Shown piece after piece: positions 49,857-61,229 of a DNA stretch of 64,000 bases. Location of the stretch: contig CM049315.1 of the NCBI GenBank assembly GCA_026874595.1, forward strand, positions 72,149,416 to 72,213,415, read 5' to 3'. The position numbers and the translations under genes are program-made. This DNA is from Sipunculus nudus (lineage: Eukaryota > Annelida > Sipuncula > Golfingiida > Sipunculidae). Below the pieces are notes generated by a model, which saw only the letters and a list, made by a program, of their open reading frames with translations, ran no database searches and was not told the DNA's origin. Within the stretch, counting starts at the first letter, position 1. Each line of letters begins with the position of its first letter.

Positions 49857-50520
49857 AAATTTGTGGTCCTACTGACTGCGTGTAAACAATGCCCGATATG
49901 CGACACACAACTGATGCGACAAGGAATCTACATAATTATCAGGCCGTGTTGTCAGCAAGAGGTTTACCAGCCAAGGGAGGAATACACGGAGCAACTGTTG
50001 TTACATTTGCTTTTAGTGACAGCTCATCGCCACGGCAACCGTGTGAATAGGCCACAGTTGGTAGCACAGGCTCAGAGAGAATGACCCGACACGTGTTTGG
50101 CACTTGTCCTTGGGCAAAATGATTGCCCGGCCGGTGAGCTATAATTCAAACGAAATGTAACATCACTGGCTCCGTACACACCTCGCTGGCTGGTTTCCGT
50201 TTTGCTGGCAAGGGGAAACATGGCTAAGCTAACATAGTAGTAATGTCATAATCGGATCGGTCGGTGATGCGAGGACGTAGAGGGAGCAATTAAAAGTCGA
50301 CTATTTTTTAACTAAGAGTAACCACCTGAGTGCACCTGAAGCGCAGCTATGGGCGGAGCCATAATGCCTGTCCAGTGTTTGTTAACTGGCATTTGGTTGG
50401 CTGCCAGAAACGACCAACCACCTGGTGTCTAAATGTATCATAAACGGTCAAACAAGGCAGCGGGAAAATCAGTATTTTCTTTAGAAGCGCAAGATTTCCG
50501 CTGCCTCGGGAGCGTATGGT
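49617..50520 (+). repeat. Dispersed repeat R, copy 3
   Basis: Same orientation as copy 1. Shared words: GTTTTGACCTCGTATCCTG, GGTCCAATCAGATGAGACC, TGGGCGGAGCC, CTGGTGTCTAAATGTATCAT, GAAGCGCAAGATTTCCGCTG. It holds extra sequence (about 49746-49975) absent from copy 1; the third segment of the candidate micro-exon gene lies in that extra part. Confidence 0.7.
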
Positions 50521-52497
50521 CAATATGGCGCTTATACTTTGAGGTGACCAATGATGCAACTGTAGCGTTGTTGAAACTTTAAACAACCTTTCCTTGATTA
50601 ATATATTTCCTATGCTTACGTTTCGCACCCAACGGTCAAACCAGCTCCGATATATCATCCACACTCGTATAAAACCGAGATTTAAGCGGAGGTGTGTGTT
50701 TTTCCTAGTGATTTTCTTGTTTGTTTTTAAATCTCGGAAAAAAATTATTACATCTGTCGCCTATGAGTGATCCTGACCACTCTTATGGATTTTCTGTTGA
50801 TTTCCCGTCCGTGTTGTTTGCAGATTTCCTTGTTCTAACGAGCTTGACTCCCTGGTGACATGTGTATATCAGACAGAATTCAGCCATGGTCAGACCTCTA
50901 TAATAAAACGGCATGCTCAGCGAATGTAGAGCGTCCTTCAGCACACCTGAAATTAAGTAAAAAGCTTTTTTTACTTCCGGTAATATCTAAGATGTTTTTT
51001 CAACGCCATCTGCCGCTCCTACTGGAAACGATTATTTGCTCAAATTCTTTCTCACGTAACATTTAATTTATTGATTGTTATGCATAAATAATACCATAAT
51101 TTAAATCAACTGTATTACTTGTTAAGATTTCTAAGTGATTTTCTGATTCACGCTTCATTAAATGACCACAAGGTGAAGTCATAGACAACTGAAATAAAGA
51201 ATAAATACCTCAATCTAATAAATAAAAACAATAATGAATTAATCTAATACAACAATGCTCTGAACTCTATTAATTTTTAAATATTCAAACATATAGTACG
51301 AATCCGAAAATGGGAGGAACCTTTATTTTTAATTACATATACAGAATACCTATTTTATGATAAAAACTGTCATGGAAAACTACGTAGGTTGGATTAAAAA
51401 CTTACGTGACACTACAAAACCCATGCTGCTTCCCATACCCTGGAAAAAACAGAAGGATCCCGACACCGGACGCCACCTGGTGGACGGGAATGAGATCGGC
51501 CATCACCGTCACGCGTTGAGCATTAAACCCGCTCATCACGAGGGTCCGCATGCAGCACATGATGGTAATCCCCACGTGACTAACCACGTGAGGTATAGCA
51601 AGGGTCACGAGACCTGTAATAACGCCCGCTGAACCTTGTAACAACACCCGATACCTCTTGATGAGCTTCAGAGGAAACTCTTAAAACAGCCAGGAAAGAG
51701 GAAATTCTTAAAAAAGCCATTTGCCCCTTTGGAAGTGATAATTTCTTTATCAGAGAAGATAAGTTCCACGAATCTCGTTTCTTTCTCTGATTTATAGACC
51801 CTGTAGCCATATTCTCCGACTTAATGTTATCTTTTTCAACCCGTTTCGCTAAATGAGTCGTTTCCAGCTTTTTTAAGTCCTCTCCGTGATCGCAAATTGA
51901 ACTGGACGGATATATTTGACTCTCGGACTCTCTATGTTCCTTTATGGGTGTGTCATCGCATTTTCTCTTTTGCACGCTCATTTCAAATGACCCGACGTTT
52001 CCTGTAAGATAAACTTTTCTCAATGGACGGTAGAGGGCGCCAGCCAAACACAAATTGAAAGAGAAGCCGGCACAGATCAGGAAAGTCCCCGGAAGTGAGT
52101 ATATATCAAGAATCCAGAACAGAAATGGAGGCATAGCGATATAACTGATGCTGTTACCGAACGTGCTGAGCGCCGTGGCTTTGGATCGTCTCTTGACAAA
52201 GTAGTTACTCACTATGATCATAGAGGGCGCAAATGTCAGACTAGATCCAAAACCTGAAAATGGATAAGTTGACAAAATAGAATTACATACCAAAAATTAA
52301 GATATTATTATGAAATGCATGTAATTATGAGCATACATCAGGTGAAAAATAAATTGAAATAAATATAACGATATATAAACAATTCAGAAGTCAATTTATA
52401 CCAAGTTAATATTAAAATACATCAGTTATAATCGCCCCTATATGGTAGAGCATTATCACTAGGATTTCTATGAATCATTATATATGAACAATAAGGA

Positions 52498-52500
<3 letters not shown>

Positions 52501-52558
<58 letters not shown>
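52501..52558. repeat. (TA)n microsatellite
   Basis: About 29 TA dinucleotides just beyond the exon 3 donor of copy B. Confidence 0.95.
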
Positions 52559-52561
<3 letters not shown>

Positions 52562-52717
52562 TCCAGAAAAATTTTCACTGACCAATAAGTACCCCAAATG
52601 TTACATAGAGGGCGTAAAGGCTTGACACATACGCCGAGGCAATACACCCGGCCGTCATGATCATACTGCCTGTTACTCTCTGTTACTTACTGTTTACTCT
52701 CCTTCTATACTTAATTT

Positions 52718-52878
52718 TACAGTGAAATCTCAAATTAAGAGCACCATCGAGACTTCGATAAAGTGGTATCATTTCAAAATAGTCGTCTAAGCGAGGTCTT
52801 AAAAGAGCAAAAATGGATTGTGACCGTGAAAAAGTTATGGTTATTTTGAGGTCGTAGCTTAACTGAGGTTTTACTCTA
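52718..52878. mobile_element. Pogo-like MITE, second copy
   Basis: Ends TACAGTGAAATCTCAAATTA and, reversed, TAGAGTAAAACCTCAGTTAA, bounded by TA. About 160 bases, no coding. It starts 44 bases from the point where exon 3 of copy B is broken off (52674). Confidence 0.65.
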
Positions 52879-53162
52879 CTTAAAAAATAAAATGTTTCCG
52901 CTGACTACAAAGTACATGTTCATACCGAAACAATAGTGTGTGAAGTTTAATAGAACCAAAACCAGGCTTGTTTCGGTAGCGCCCGCAGAAAATCTGTCCA
53001 CTAGGTCAAGATATATCACTCCAAACGAGGACTGTAAGCCTGAAATGAAAAGAATGATAGTTTCCTTTTAAAAAGGGCACGGTTTAGATAATCCAAATAT
53101 TTTGCTGAAAATCCCAATTCTTTTCTTTTTTTATCATTATTACTTTTATTTTATTTATTTTT

Positions 53163-53313
53163 GTTTGAGGTCACCGCCTTCCGATTAAGCCTGCAGAGCG
53201 CTCACCTTGGGCTGAGACCGACGGTGAAAAATCTCACCCCCTCGGATGGATTCGACCTCACGATCACTTGGCTTTGAGTCCTATGCTCTAACCCGGAGCC
53301 ACAGGAGCCGGTC
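53163..53313 (-). mobile_element. tRNA-derived SINE, main family, copy 5 (internally deleted)
   Basis: Minus strand starts GACCGGCTCCTGTGGCTCCG, has a decayed B box (GAGGTCGAATCC), then TTTTTCACCGTCGGTCTCAG and GCTCTGCAGGCTTAATCGG. It jumps straight to the terminal GGCGGTGACCTC, skipping the central body found in copy 4. Confidence 0.7.
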
Positions 53314-53457
53314 AACAATCCCATTTTTTCGATTTAAGGTTTGCATCGAGTTAGAGTTTTTTTGTAAAATGCAGATAATTTTTTTATCCCAGTTTATACG
53401 TATTTTTTTTATCACGAATAAGCGAATAAACAAGGCCTCTTTTCCAATATGTCGTCA

Positions 53458-53851
53458 TGCAACACATTCACTACGCTTGGGCCTTTTAAAATCAGTTCGG
53501 CAAATTAAGTCAAAACAAAAGGCCTCACTCACACCTCCTGGGGGTTCTTCCGGGGCTGTCCTAAAACTCGCAACGGAACGGACACGTGACAGGGGCATTA
53601 TTTACGGAACGGAACAGAACAAAGATATAAAAATTGTGTTAATATTTTAATTGGATGAATTTTTCATGACATAATTTATTGTAATAAACGTATTTCAACA
53701 TATGCGATTTGTTAAATTTTTATTTTAGCCCCTGTTCCGCTTTCCGTGTTTTAGGCCAGCCCCGGAAGACCCCCACGGAGGTGTGAGTGAGGCATTTTGT
53801 TTTGCATTTGCCCACTGATTTCAAAAGGCCGAAGCGTAGTGAATGCATGCA
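53458..53851. repeat. Foldback (long inverted repeat) element
   Basis: Two arms of about 140 bases: left contains CATTCACTACGCTTGGGCC, CCTCACTCACACCTCC and GGTTCTTCCGGGGCTG; right carries their reverse complements (CAGCCCCGGAAGACCC, GGAGGTGTGAGTGAGG, CGAAGCGTAGTGAATG). About 110 AT-rich bases separate them. Typical of a foldback transposon or MITE; in intron 1 of copy B. Confidence 0.75.
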
Positions 53852-55289
53852 TCAGACACCGCTGAGACTGGTTCCCAGTTGTTGGTATGGCTCTATTTTA
53901 AAGTGACCTATTCCCATACCTGGCATGTTATATATCCTTCAAAAATATGGTTTCCGCTGCAGAATATTATGATATTTGAACATTTTCTAAAATTGTTTGT
54001 TTACTCCTGTACACGAGTTTAAATAAATTTGCATCGGGCGCGATCGGTGACTCAAGACATAAACAAGTGTTTCTTCTTTCATGTCCCTTCTCTTTGTTTA
54101 AGAATTATTGCGTATGAGCAAGATCGCATCTCTGGTTGAGCAGTGTTGTTGTGGTGAACAGATAATGTGGACTTTGTTTACTCACACAAAGAACCATATC
54201 AAACAGGTGAATTTTAAGGAGAAAATCTGTGTGCCGGGATGGTATTACTGGAAAACGTTTGAATTCGGCGAAAATGAGCTTATAGTATGAGTTTGTACAA
54301 AAATGATTGCAAATGATAATGTACTTTTATGGAAAAATACATGTTTAAGCAATATTTTCGGAATTATAAACATAGCACTTAATAACAGTTATTGTATAGT
54401 TTTATAATACATGAATAAAAGTATTTGGAAAATACCTGTATTTTAGCCTTCATGTTTGGCTTATTGAGATCCGGAAACTAAAAACTGATAAATTACAATA
54501 TATATTATAATTTATATGTCAGGTACTCTTAATCGTGAGCAGGCAAATCTTCTGTTGGCCTTCATGTGGCGAGCACAATGAAAGCATTCCCCATATTTTC
54601 ACAGAAGTCCCAGGGATTTTTATATATGAAAAATATCGCGATGGGTCTATCGCTGAAGCATCTAATCAGCGCCCTCTATTGTAATTGGGTAGAAACGTGT
54701 CCTCGGGTCCGTATTCATGAATAAATGATTTGCTAATATCCCATTTAAATAAAGAAATAAAAAGGCGTCAAACTACTGATCCCCTATTCCTTTTCGTTCG
54801 ATTGATCAACTGGTCTGTGTCGAAGACTGAGAGCGTCAGCATTCCCATACAAACGCCAAAGTGTCTGTCATTTTTGCTATCGTATATGTGCTCTACCAAA
54901 TTTTAGTACCCAAATTTGTGCAAAAATTGATTAATTCAGTTTAAGTTCTAATCATTGCAGGTGAATTTAAATTGGAAATTCTGTACAAGTATGAAAGGAG
55001 AAAAAAAATAGAAAACTTTTTTGTAACCTGTACAAACGACGTGCACTACTGCTGATCCGAGTACCACCATCCAGCCCCATCCTCCTTCCGGTGCCATGGC
55101 AACGCAGAACGACCATTCGTGTCATTAACTTTGATGATATTCCCTCTCAGTTGTATAGCCAGGTCCTCCTGGTAAGATCCGTCCAAGAAAATAGAACAAG
55201 GTTTTCTCATTAAAATATTGTTTATCACTGATATACTCTCAACTGACAGTAGTCGTAATAAAAAAAGCTATTTAATTAAAACATGTAAG

Positions 55290-55475
55290 ACCAGGAGCGG
55301 GGGGGGTGGGTTCCGGGGTCGAGATCATTCACCCCCCCCCCCCCCGCTCTGTCAACCAAAGACCTCTTTAAAACAAATATTATGCATGACGGGGGGGGGG
55401 GGGGTAATGGGTGTCGAGACCTCCCCCCCCCCCCCTGCTCCAACGTCTTTTTTAGATAATTTTATGCATGACACC
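55290..55475. repeat. Tandem pair of oligo-G/oligo-C modules
   Basis: Two units of about 95 bases. Each has an oligo-G run, a GTCGAGA word, an oligo-C run and then TATGCATGAC or TTTATGCATGAC. G and C runs of 7 to 15 within each unit can pair as hairpins; the G runs could also form quadruplexes. Confidence 0.65.
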
Positions 55476-55784
55476 CTGGCGCCTGAAGACGCCTTTATTT
55501 TTTAAATATAAGAATGAATTGTTATGTTTTTTAGGGGAATAAACACTTGATATATGCAAAATTAATATTTGATTTGGTCAATTTATAACCAAGCAGATCA
55601 AATAAAGGTGATCCCTGCGACATTTATGACGCTGCATTACAAAACTCTACACTTAATGTTGGGTCAACGACAGGAATGTTTGAGGAAGTCGAAAATCTTA
55701 CACCAACAGGTAGTATTGCCTTCTTGTTATTATATCAAAGTCGCCTCCCCAGCCATTTGTTGCTGGGAATTTTTTTAAAATAAC

Positions 55785-55785
<1 letters not shown>

Positions 55786-55820
<35 letters not shown>
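55786..55820. repeat. (TA)n microsatellite
   Basis: About 17 TA dinucleotides. Confidence 0.95.
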
Positions 55821-55823
<3 letters not shown>

Positions 55824-56151
55824 GGACCTGCTGTTACATTTTTGTACAAGCCACAAGCACTTGGCACATGATCTATACGCGGTGGGCGTCAATAGAATTA
55901 ACATGTACCATAAAGTGTGTTGATGGCAGCATTGACAAAACATACAACATAAGTAAACATGGTTTCCTTGATCTGAGTAATATAATCCCACCCCCCACCC
56001 CCAGGTTACATGCATATTTTCGAATTCCCTTCCATCCACCAGGACCTACTTGCGGACACAAGCTAAGGGAGATACCAAGATACCATGCATACTGATACCG
56101 TGCAGTAAATGTACACGACACAGCACGTTTGAACATAAACACTTTGTATTA

Positions 56152-56470
56152 TTGCTTGCCGGAAATCTTCGATTTCTGCAAGCAGGTTGGTCAGTCGCGG
56201 ATGTCTGTTTGTTGCTTGCCGGAAATCTTCGATTTCTGCAAGCAGGTTGGTCAGTCGCGGATGTCTGTTTGTCTGTTTGTTGCTTGCCGGAAATCTTCGA
56301 TTTCTGCAAGCAGGTTGGTCAGTCGCGGATGTCTGTTTGTTGCTTGCCGGAAATCTTCGATTTCTGCAAGCAGGTTGGTCAGTCGCGGATGTCTGTTTGT
56401 CTGTTTGTTGCTTGCCGGAAATCTTCGATTTCGGCAAGTTGGTTGATCAGTTGCGTATGTCTGTTTGTTT
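56152..56470. repeat. Hairpin-forming 60-base subrepeats, five copies
   Basis: Copies begin at 56152, 56212, 56280, 56340 and 56408, spaced 60, 68, 60, 68, so they form a dimeric higher-order pattern in which every second unit has an extra TCTGTTTG. Each holds TGCTTGCCGGAAATC, TTC, then GATTTCTGCAAGCA, a near-perfect hairpin with a 3-base loop. The last copy is diverged and passes into (TTTG)n. Confidence 0.95.
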
Positions 56471-56603
56471 GTTTGTTTGTTTGTTTGTTTGTTTGTTTGT
56501 CTGTGGACTCACTACAGGCCATACTATTGCAGCAATTGCTTTAAAACTGACACAGCTGGTCAAGAATCAAAATTCCAGGAAGCCTATTGTTTTTGGTCAA
56601 TAT

Positions 56604-56629
56604 AGGTCAAAGGTCAAGGTCAAGGTCAT
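56604..56629 (+). promoter_or_regulatory. AGGTCA half-site cluster
   Basis: AGGTCAAAGGTCA, a one-base-spaced direct repeat, runs into two TCAAGGTCA words, the form bound by monomeric ERR/FTZ-F1-type nuclear receptors. Later units keep shortened versions. Presence of the words is direct; binding is inference. Confidence 0.45.
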
Positions 56630-56923
56630 CAAAACTTCTCAAAACGGTTTTTTCTTCATATCTTTGTAACTGTTAGTGGTATCTTCTTCAAACATAGCTC
56701 ATTTTAAACGTCATTCCCAGGCCTTTCTTCTGGTGTGTAGCTCTTTCAAATTTGCCGTAACCATGGTTACGCATTTCGGGGAAAAAGTCATGATATTCTG
56801 AAATAAGGGGTCTTATTTTTCTAACTTTGTCAGTTTTAAAGCTAGAGAGGTCTAGTTTTTTGCATCAGGTAGCATTTAACAAGTACTGCAAGATTTTATT
56901 AAAAGTCTCGCGATATCTCGTAC

Positions 56924-56946
56924 AATATCTCGTCAAACGAGATATT
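56924..56946. repeat. Perfect hairpin AATATCTCGT/CAA/ACGAGATATT
   Basis: Ten-base arms around a three-base loop. The core ATATCTCGTCAAACGAGATA is kept in every later unit (near 58274, 59970, 61668, 63360). Confidence 0.9.
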
Positions 56947-58918
56947 TCGAGATTTCAGTAATCTTGCCCTGGAGGTCACCGTTTTGCAGGAATCTTTTTG
57001 AAACTGACATAACCTAAGTCCTACACTATTATCTCGAAATAATTTTTCCATTTTTTGAATGCAGCCTCTAGGTGGCGCTGTATGCAAACCTCCCCAACAT
57101 ATCATGTTTTGGCCATATCTCCAAAACTATGAGCCTCAATTACATAAACTATAGCTTATCTTCATCCTCTGAGTCTTTTCTGAATCCTGGTGTAGTCATT
57201 CCGACTCAATCTTAAGTCACTTTGTCAGTGTGTCCGTCTGTTTCTCATTTTTCATCAAATTCGCCTGCTTACCGGTTCTGGCGTCTCACATATAGCATTC
57301 TACAGGTCACAGTTTTGAAAGAATCCTTTTAAAACTATTACATCTTATGTCTTACACTAATATCTCGAAACGGATTTTTCATTTTCCAGAATTGGCCGCT
57401 AGGGGGCGGTGCACTCAAACTTGCACAACATATCATTTTTGGCCATATCTCCAAAACTATAAACCTCATTTACATAAACTATAGCTTTTTTTCTTCCTTG
57501 GGTCAGTTTGTCAGTATGTTTGTCTGTTTGTCAGTTGTCCTCAATTTCGCCTGCTTCCAGGTGCTTGAGTCTCACATGTAGCATTCTACTGGACAGTTTT
57601 GAAGGAATCGTTTTGTAAATTACACTTGTCATATATCATGATGATATCTGGAAGTCCTATGTTTATTATTCAAATAAGTCAAAGGTCAAGGACAAGGTGA
57701 TCAAAATATATCAAAATCTTATTTTCTTTAGAACTTTGTTAATATTGGTTCTTTCTTCACAAACTATGGATTATTTTCTTTCACTTTTATACTGCTCGTT
57801 CATCTGACTAACTTTACATCATTTCCGGCAAGCGCGTGACCTCAGGTCATCTAGTTTGTTTGTCTGTCTGTCTGTGTACTCTCTACAGGCCACAATTTTC
57901 AAGCAATTGCTTTCAAACTTATATAGCTGGTAGACAAGCAAAAGTCCTGGAGGCCTATTGTTTTTGGGCATTATAGGTCAAATGTCAAGGTCAAGGTCAT
58001 CAAAAGTATACAAAACGGTTTTTTGTTCATATCTGTGTTAATATTGGTTGTATCTACTTCAACAGTAGCTCATTTTAATCGACATTCCAAGGCCTGTCTT
58101 CTGGTGTGTAGCTGACTCAATTTGCGGTTACCATGGTAACGCATTTTTGGGGAAAAGTGCTGATATTTTTCTAAATTTGTCAGTTTTAAAGCTACAGAGG
58201 TCTAGTTTTTTGCTTCAGGTAGCATTTACCTAGTACTACAAGATTCTATTAAGAGTCTCGCAATATCTCGTATAATATCTCGTCAAACGAGATATTTCGA
58301 GATTTCAGTAATCTTGCCCTGGAGGCCACAGTTTTGCAGGAATCTTTTTGAAACTGGCATATCTTAAGTCCTACACTATTATCTTGAAATCAATTTTTCA
58401 TTTTTTTAATTCGGCCGCTAGGGGGCGCTGGGTGCAAACCTCTCCAACATATCATGTTTTGGCAATATCTCCAAAATTATAAGCCTCAATTACAAAAACT
58501 ATAGTTTATTTTTTTCCTCTAAGTCTTTTTCATGAACTCGTTTAGTCATCTGGTCTCAATCTTGTGTCACTTTGTCTGTGTGTCCGTCTGTTTCTCAGTT
58601 GTCCTCAAATCCGCTTGCTTGCCGGTTCTTTCGTCTCACATATACCATTCTACAGGGGACAGTTTTGAAAGAATCCTTTTAAAACTATTACATCTTATGT
58701 CTTACACTAATATCTCGAAACCCATTTTTTCATTTTCCAGAATTGGCCGCTAGGGGGCGTTGCACATGACCCTCACTCACATATCATTATATTGGCCATA
58801 TCTCTGAAACCCAAAGACTCAATTACATAAACTATAGCTTATGTTCTTCCTTTGAGTCTTCCCCATAACCTGGTTAAGTCATCTGGTCTCGGTCTTGTGT
58901 CACTTTGTCAGTATGTCC

Positions 58919-59331
58919 ATATAAACTTTATAAACGGAGGGAAACATGAATGCACAGAGTCATGCAGGAATGCACGATGACACGCGTTTTAGTAAGACAA
59001 AGACACGTGTAGGTATGAGCGACAATCAGCGCAGTTTGCTCGTTTTGTGTAGGGTCCATCGGGCCAAATGCCAATTCAGGCCCGCAGCCTACGGGAGGAA
59101 TTAATTGGCGTAGCGGGGACCACGGCCACTTCCTGGTAAAAACTTGTGAATAAATATACCGGACGGGCTGACCATTTTCTCAGGGCCATAGGAATGTCAC
59201 CATTCCAGCGTGCCCTCAGACCTGGTCAGACCTGGTCAGACCTAAAACGCGTGCCTGCACATCTGTGCGCATGCAGGTGATTGCTGTCCAAAGTTTCAGT
59301 CGCTGTGTCCTTCAGGAAAGGACCCGAACCG
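58919..59331. repeat. CpG-containing segment of the array units (first copy)
   Basis: Present once per recent unit, again at about 60618-61030 and 62314-62726, but absent between the older units. It has a triplicated AGACCTGGTC word near 59218-59245 and a GCCTGCACATCTGTGCGC word followed by ATGCAGG. It looks like an insertion that was then spread with the unit. Confidence 0.75.
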
Positions 59332-59352
59332 TTTTTTTTTTTTTTTTTTTAA

Positions 59353-59530
59353 TTGCTCGCCGGAAATCTTCGATTTCTGCAGGCAGGTTGGCCAGTCGCA
59401 AATGTCTGTTTGTTGCTTGCCGGAAATCTTCGATTTCTGCAAGCAGGTTGGTCAGTCGCGGATGTCTGTTTGTTGCTTGCCGGAAATCTTCGATTTCTGC
59501 AAGCAGGTTGGTCAGTCGCGGATGTCTGTT
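59353..59530. repeat. Hairpin subrepeats, three copies (unit 2)
   Basis: Copies begin at 59353, 59413 and 59473, spacing 60; the first is a variant (CTCGCC, GGCAGG). Preceded by 19 T and followed by (TTTG)n(TCTG)n. Confidence 0.95.
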
Positions 59531-59542
59531 TGTCTGTTTGTT

Positions 59543-59573
<31 letters not shown>

Positions 59574-61051
59574 GTACTCTCTACAGGCCACAATTTTCCA
59601 GCAATTGCTTTCAAACTTATACAGCTGGTAGACAAGCAAAAGTCCTGGAGGCCTATTTTTTTTGGGCATTATAGGTCAAATGTCAAGGGCAAGGTCATCA
59701 AAAGTATACAAAACGGTTTTTTGTTCATATCTGTGTTAATATTGGTCGTATCTACTTCAACAGTAGCTCATTTTAATCGTCATTCCAAGGCCTGTTTTCT
59801 GGTATGTAGCTGACTCAATTTGCGGTAACCATGGTAACGCATTTTTGGGGAAAAGTGCTGATATTTTTCTAAATTTGTCAGTTTTAAAGCTACAGAGGTC
59901 TAGTTTTTTGCTTCAGGTAGCATTCACCTAGTACTACAAGATTCTATTAAGAGTCTCGCAATATCTCGTATAATATCTCGTCAAACGAGATATTTCGAGA
60001 TTTCAGTAATCTTGCCCTGGAGGCCACAGTTTTGCAGGAATCTTTTTGAAACTGACATATTGAAAGTCCTACACTATTATCTCGAAATCAATTTTTCATT
60101 TTTTTAATTCGGCCGCTAGGGGGCGCTGGGTGCAAACCTCTCCAACATATTATGTTTTGGCAATATCTCCAAAATTATAAGCCTCAATTACAAAAACTAT
60201 AGTGTTTTTTTTTCCTCTATGTCTTCTTCATGAACTCGTTTAGTCATCTGGTCTCAATCTTGTGTCACTTTGTCTGTGTGTCCGTCTGTTTCTCAGTTGT
60301 CCTCAAATCCGCTTGCTTGCCGGTTCTTTGCTTCTCACATATACCATTCTACAGGGGACAGTTTTGAAAGAATCCTTTTAAAACTATTACATCTTATGTC
60401 TTACACTAATATCTCGAAACCCATTTTTTCATTTTCCAGAATTGGCCGCTAGGGGGCGTTGCACATGACCCTCACTCACATATCATTATATTGGCCATAT
60501 CTCTAAAACCCAAAGACTCAATTACATAAACTATAGCTTATGTTCTTCCTTTGAGTCTTCCCCATAACCTGGTTAAGTCATCTGGTCTCGGTCTTGTGTC
60601 ACTTTGTCAGTATGTCCATATAAACTTTATAAACGGAGGGAAACATGAATGCACAGAGTCATGCAGGAATGCACGATGACACGCGTTTTAGTAAGACAAA
60701 GACACGTGTAGGTATGAGCGACAATCAGCGCAGTTTGCTCGTTTTGTGTAGGGTCCATCGGGCCAAATGCCAATTCAGGCCCGCAGCCTACGGGAGGAAT
60801 TAATTGGCGTAGCGGGGACCACGGCCACTTCCTGGTAAAAACTTGTGAATAAATATACCGGACGGGCTGACCATTTTCTCAGGGCCATAGGAATGTCACC
60901 ATTCCAGCGTGCCCTCAGACCTGGTCAGACCTGGTCAGACCTAAAACGCGTGCCTGCACATCTGTGCGCATGCAGGTGATTGCTGTCCAAAGTTTCAGTC
61001 GCTGTGTCCTTCAGGAAAGGACCCGAACCGTTTTTTTTTTTTTTTTTTTAA

Positions 61052-61229
61052 TTGCTCGCCGGAAATCTTCGATTTCTGCAGGCAGGTTGGCCAGTCGCAA
61101 ATGTCTGTTTGTTGCTTGCCGGAAATCTTCGATTTCTGCAAGCAGGTTGGTCAGTCGCGGATGTCTGTTTGTTGCTTGCCGGAAATCTTCGATTTCTGCA
61201 AGCAGGTTGGTCAGTCGCGGATGTCTGTT
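61052..61229. repeat. Hairpin subrepeats, three copies (unit 3)
   Basis: Copies begin at 61052, 61112 and 61172 with the same variant order as unit 2. Confidence 0.95.

Larger units (their letters stand above)
50783..55097 (-). pseudogene. Transporter copy B: SLC16/MCT-like pseudogene
   Basis: Exon 1 (55097-55028, MAPEGGWGWMVVLGS), exon 2 (53039-52926) and the terminal exon (50946-50783, ending in TAA) are open with good splice sites. Exon 3 survives only as 52674-52583; its first about 50 bases, coding the conserved loop GPLAS..RGV, are gone. Exon 4 (52253-51406) lost about 150 bases near 51670-51690, removing helices 7-8 including the Asp/Arg pair and shifting frame, and carries one extra T in a T-run near 51445. 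A weak in-frame acceptor (AACAG at the exon 3 break) could rescue splicing but not the lost helices. Exons 1, 2 and 5 still look constrained, so death is probably recent. Confidence 0.92.

Noticed and set aside
56152-56470. CRISPR-like array
   Set aside because: The repeats are directly adjacent with no unique spacers and lie in a eukaryotic satellite.
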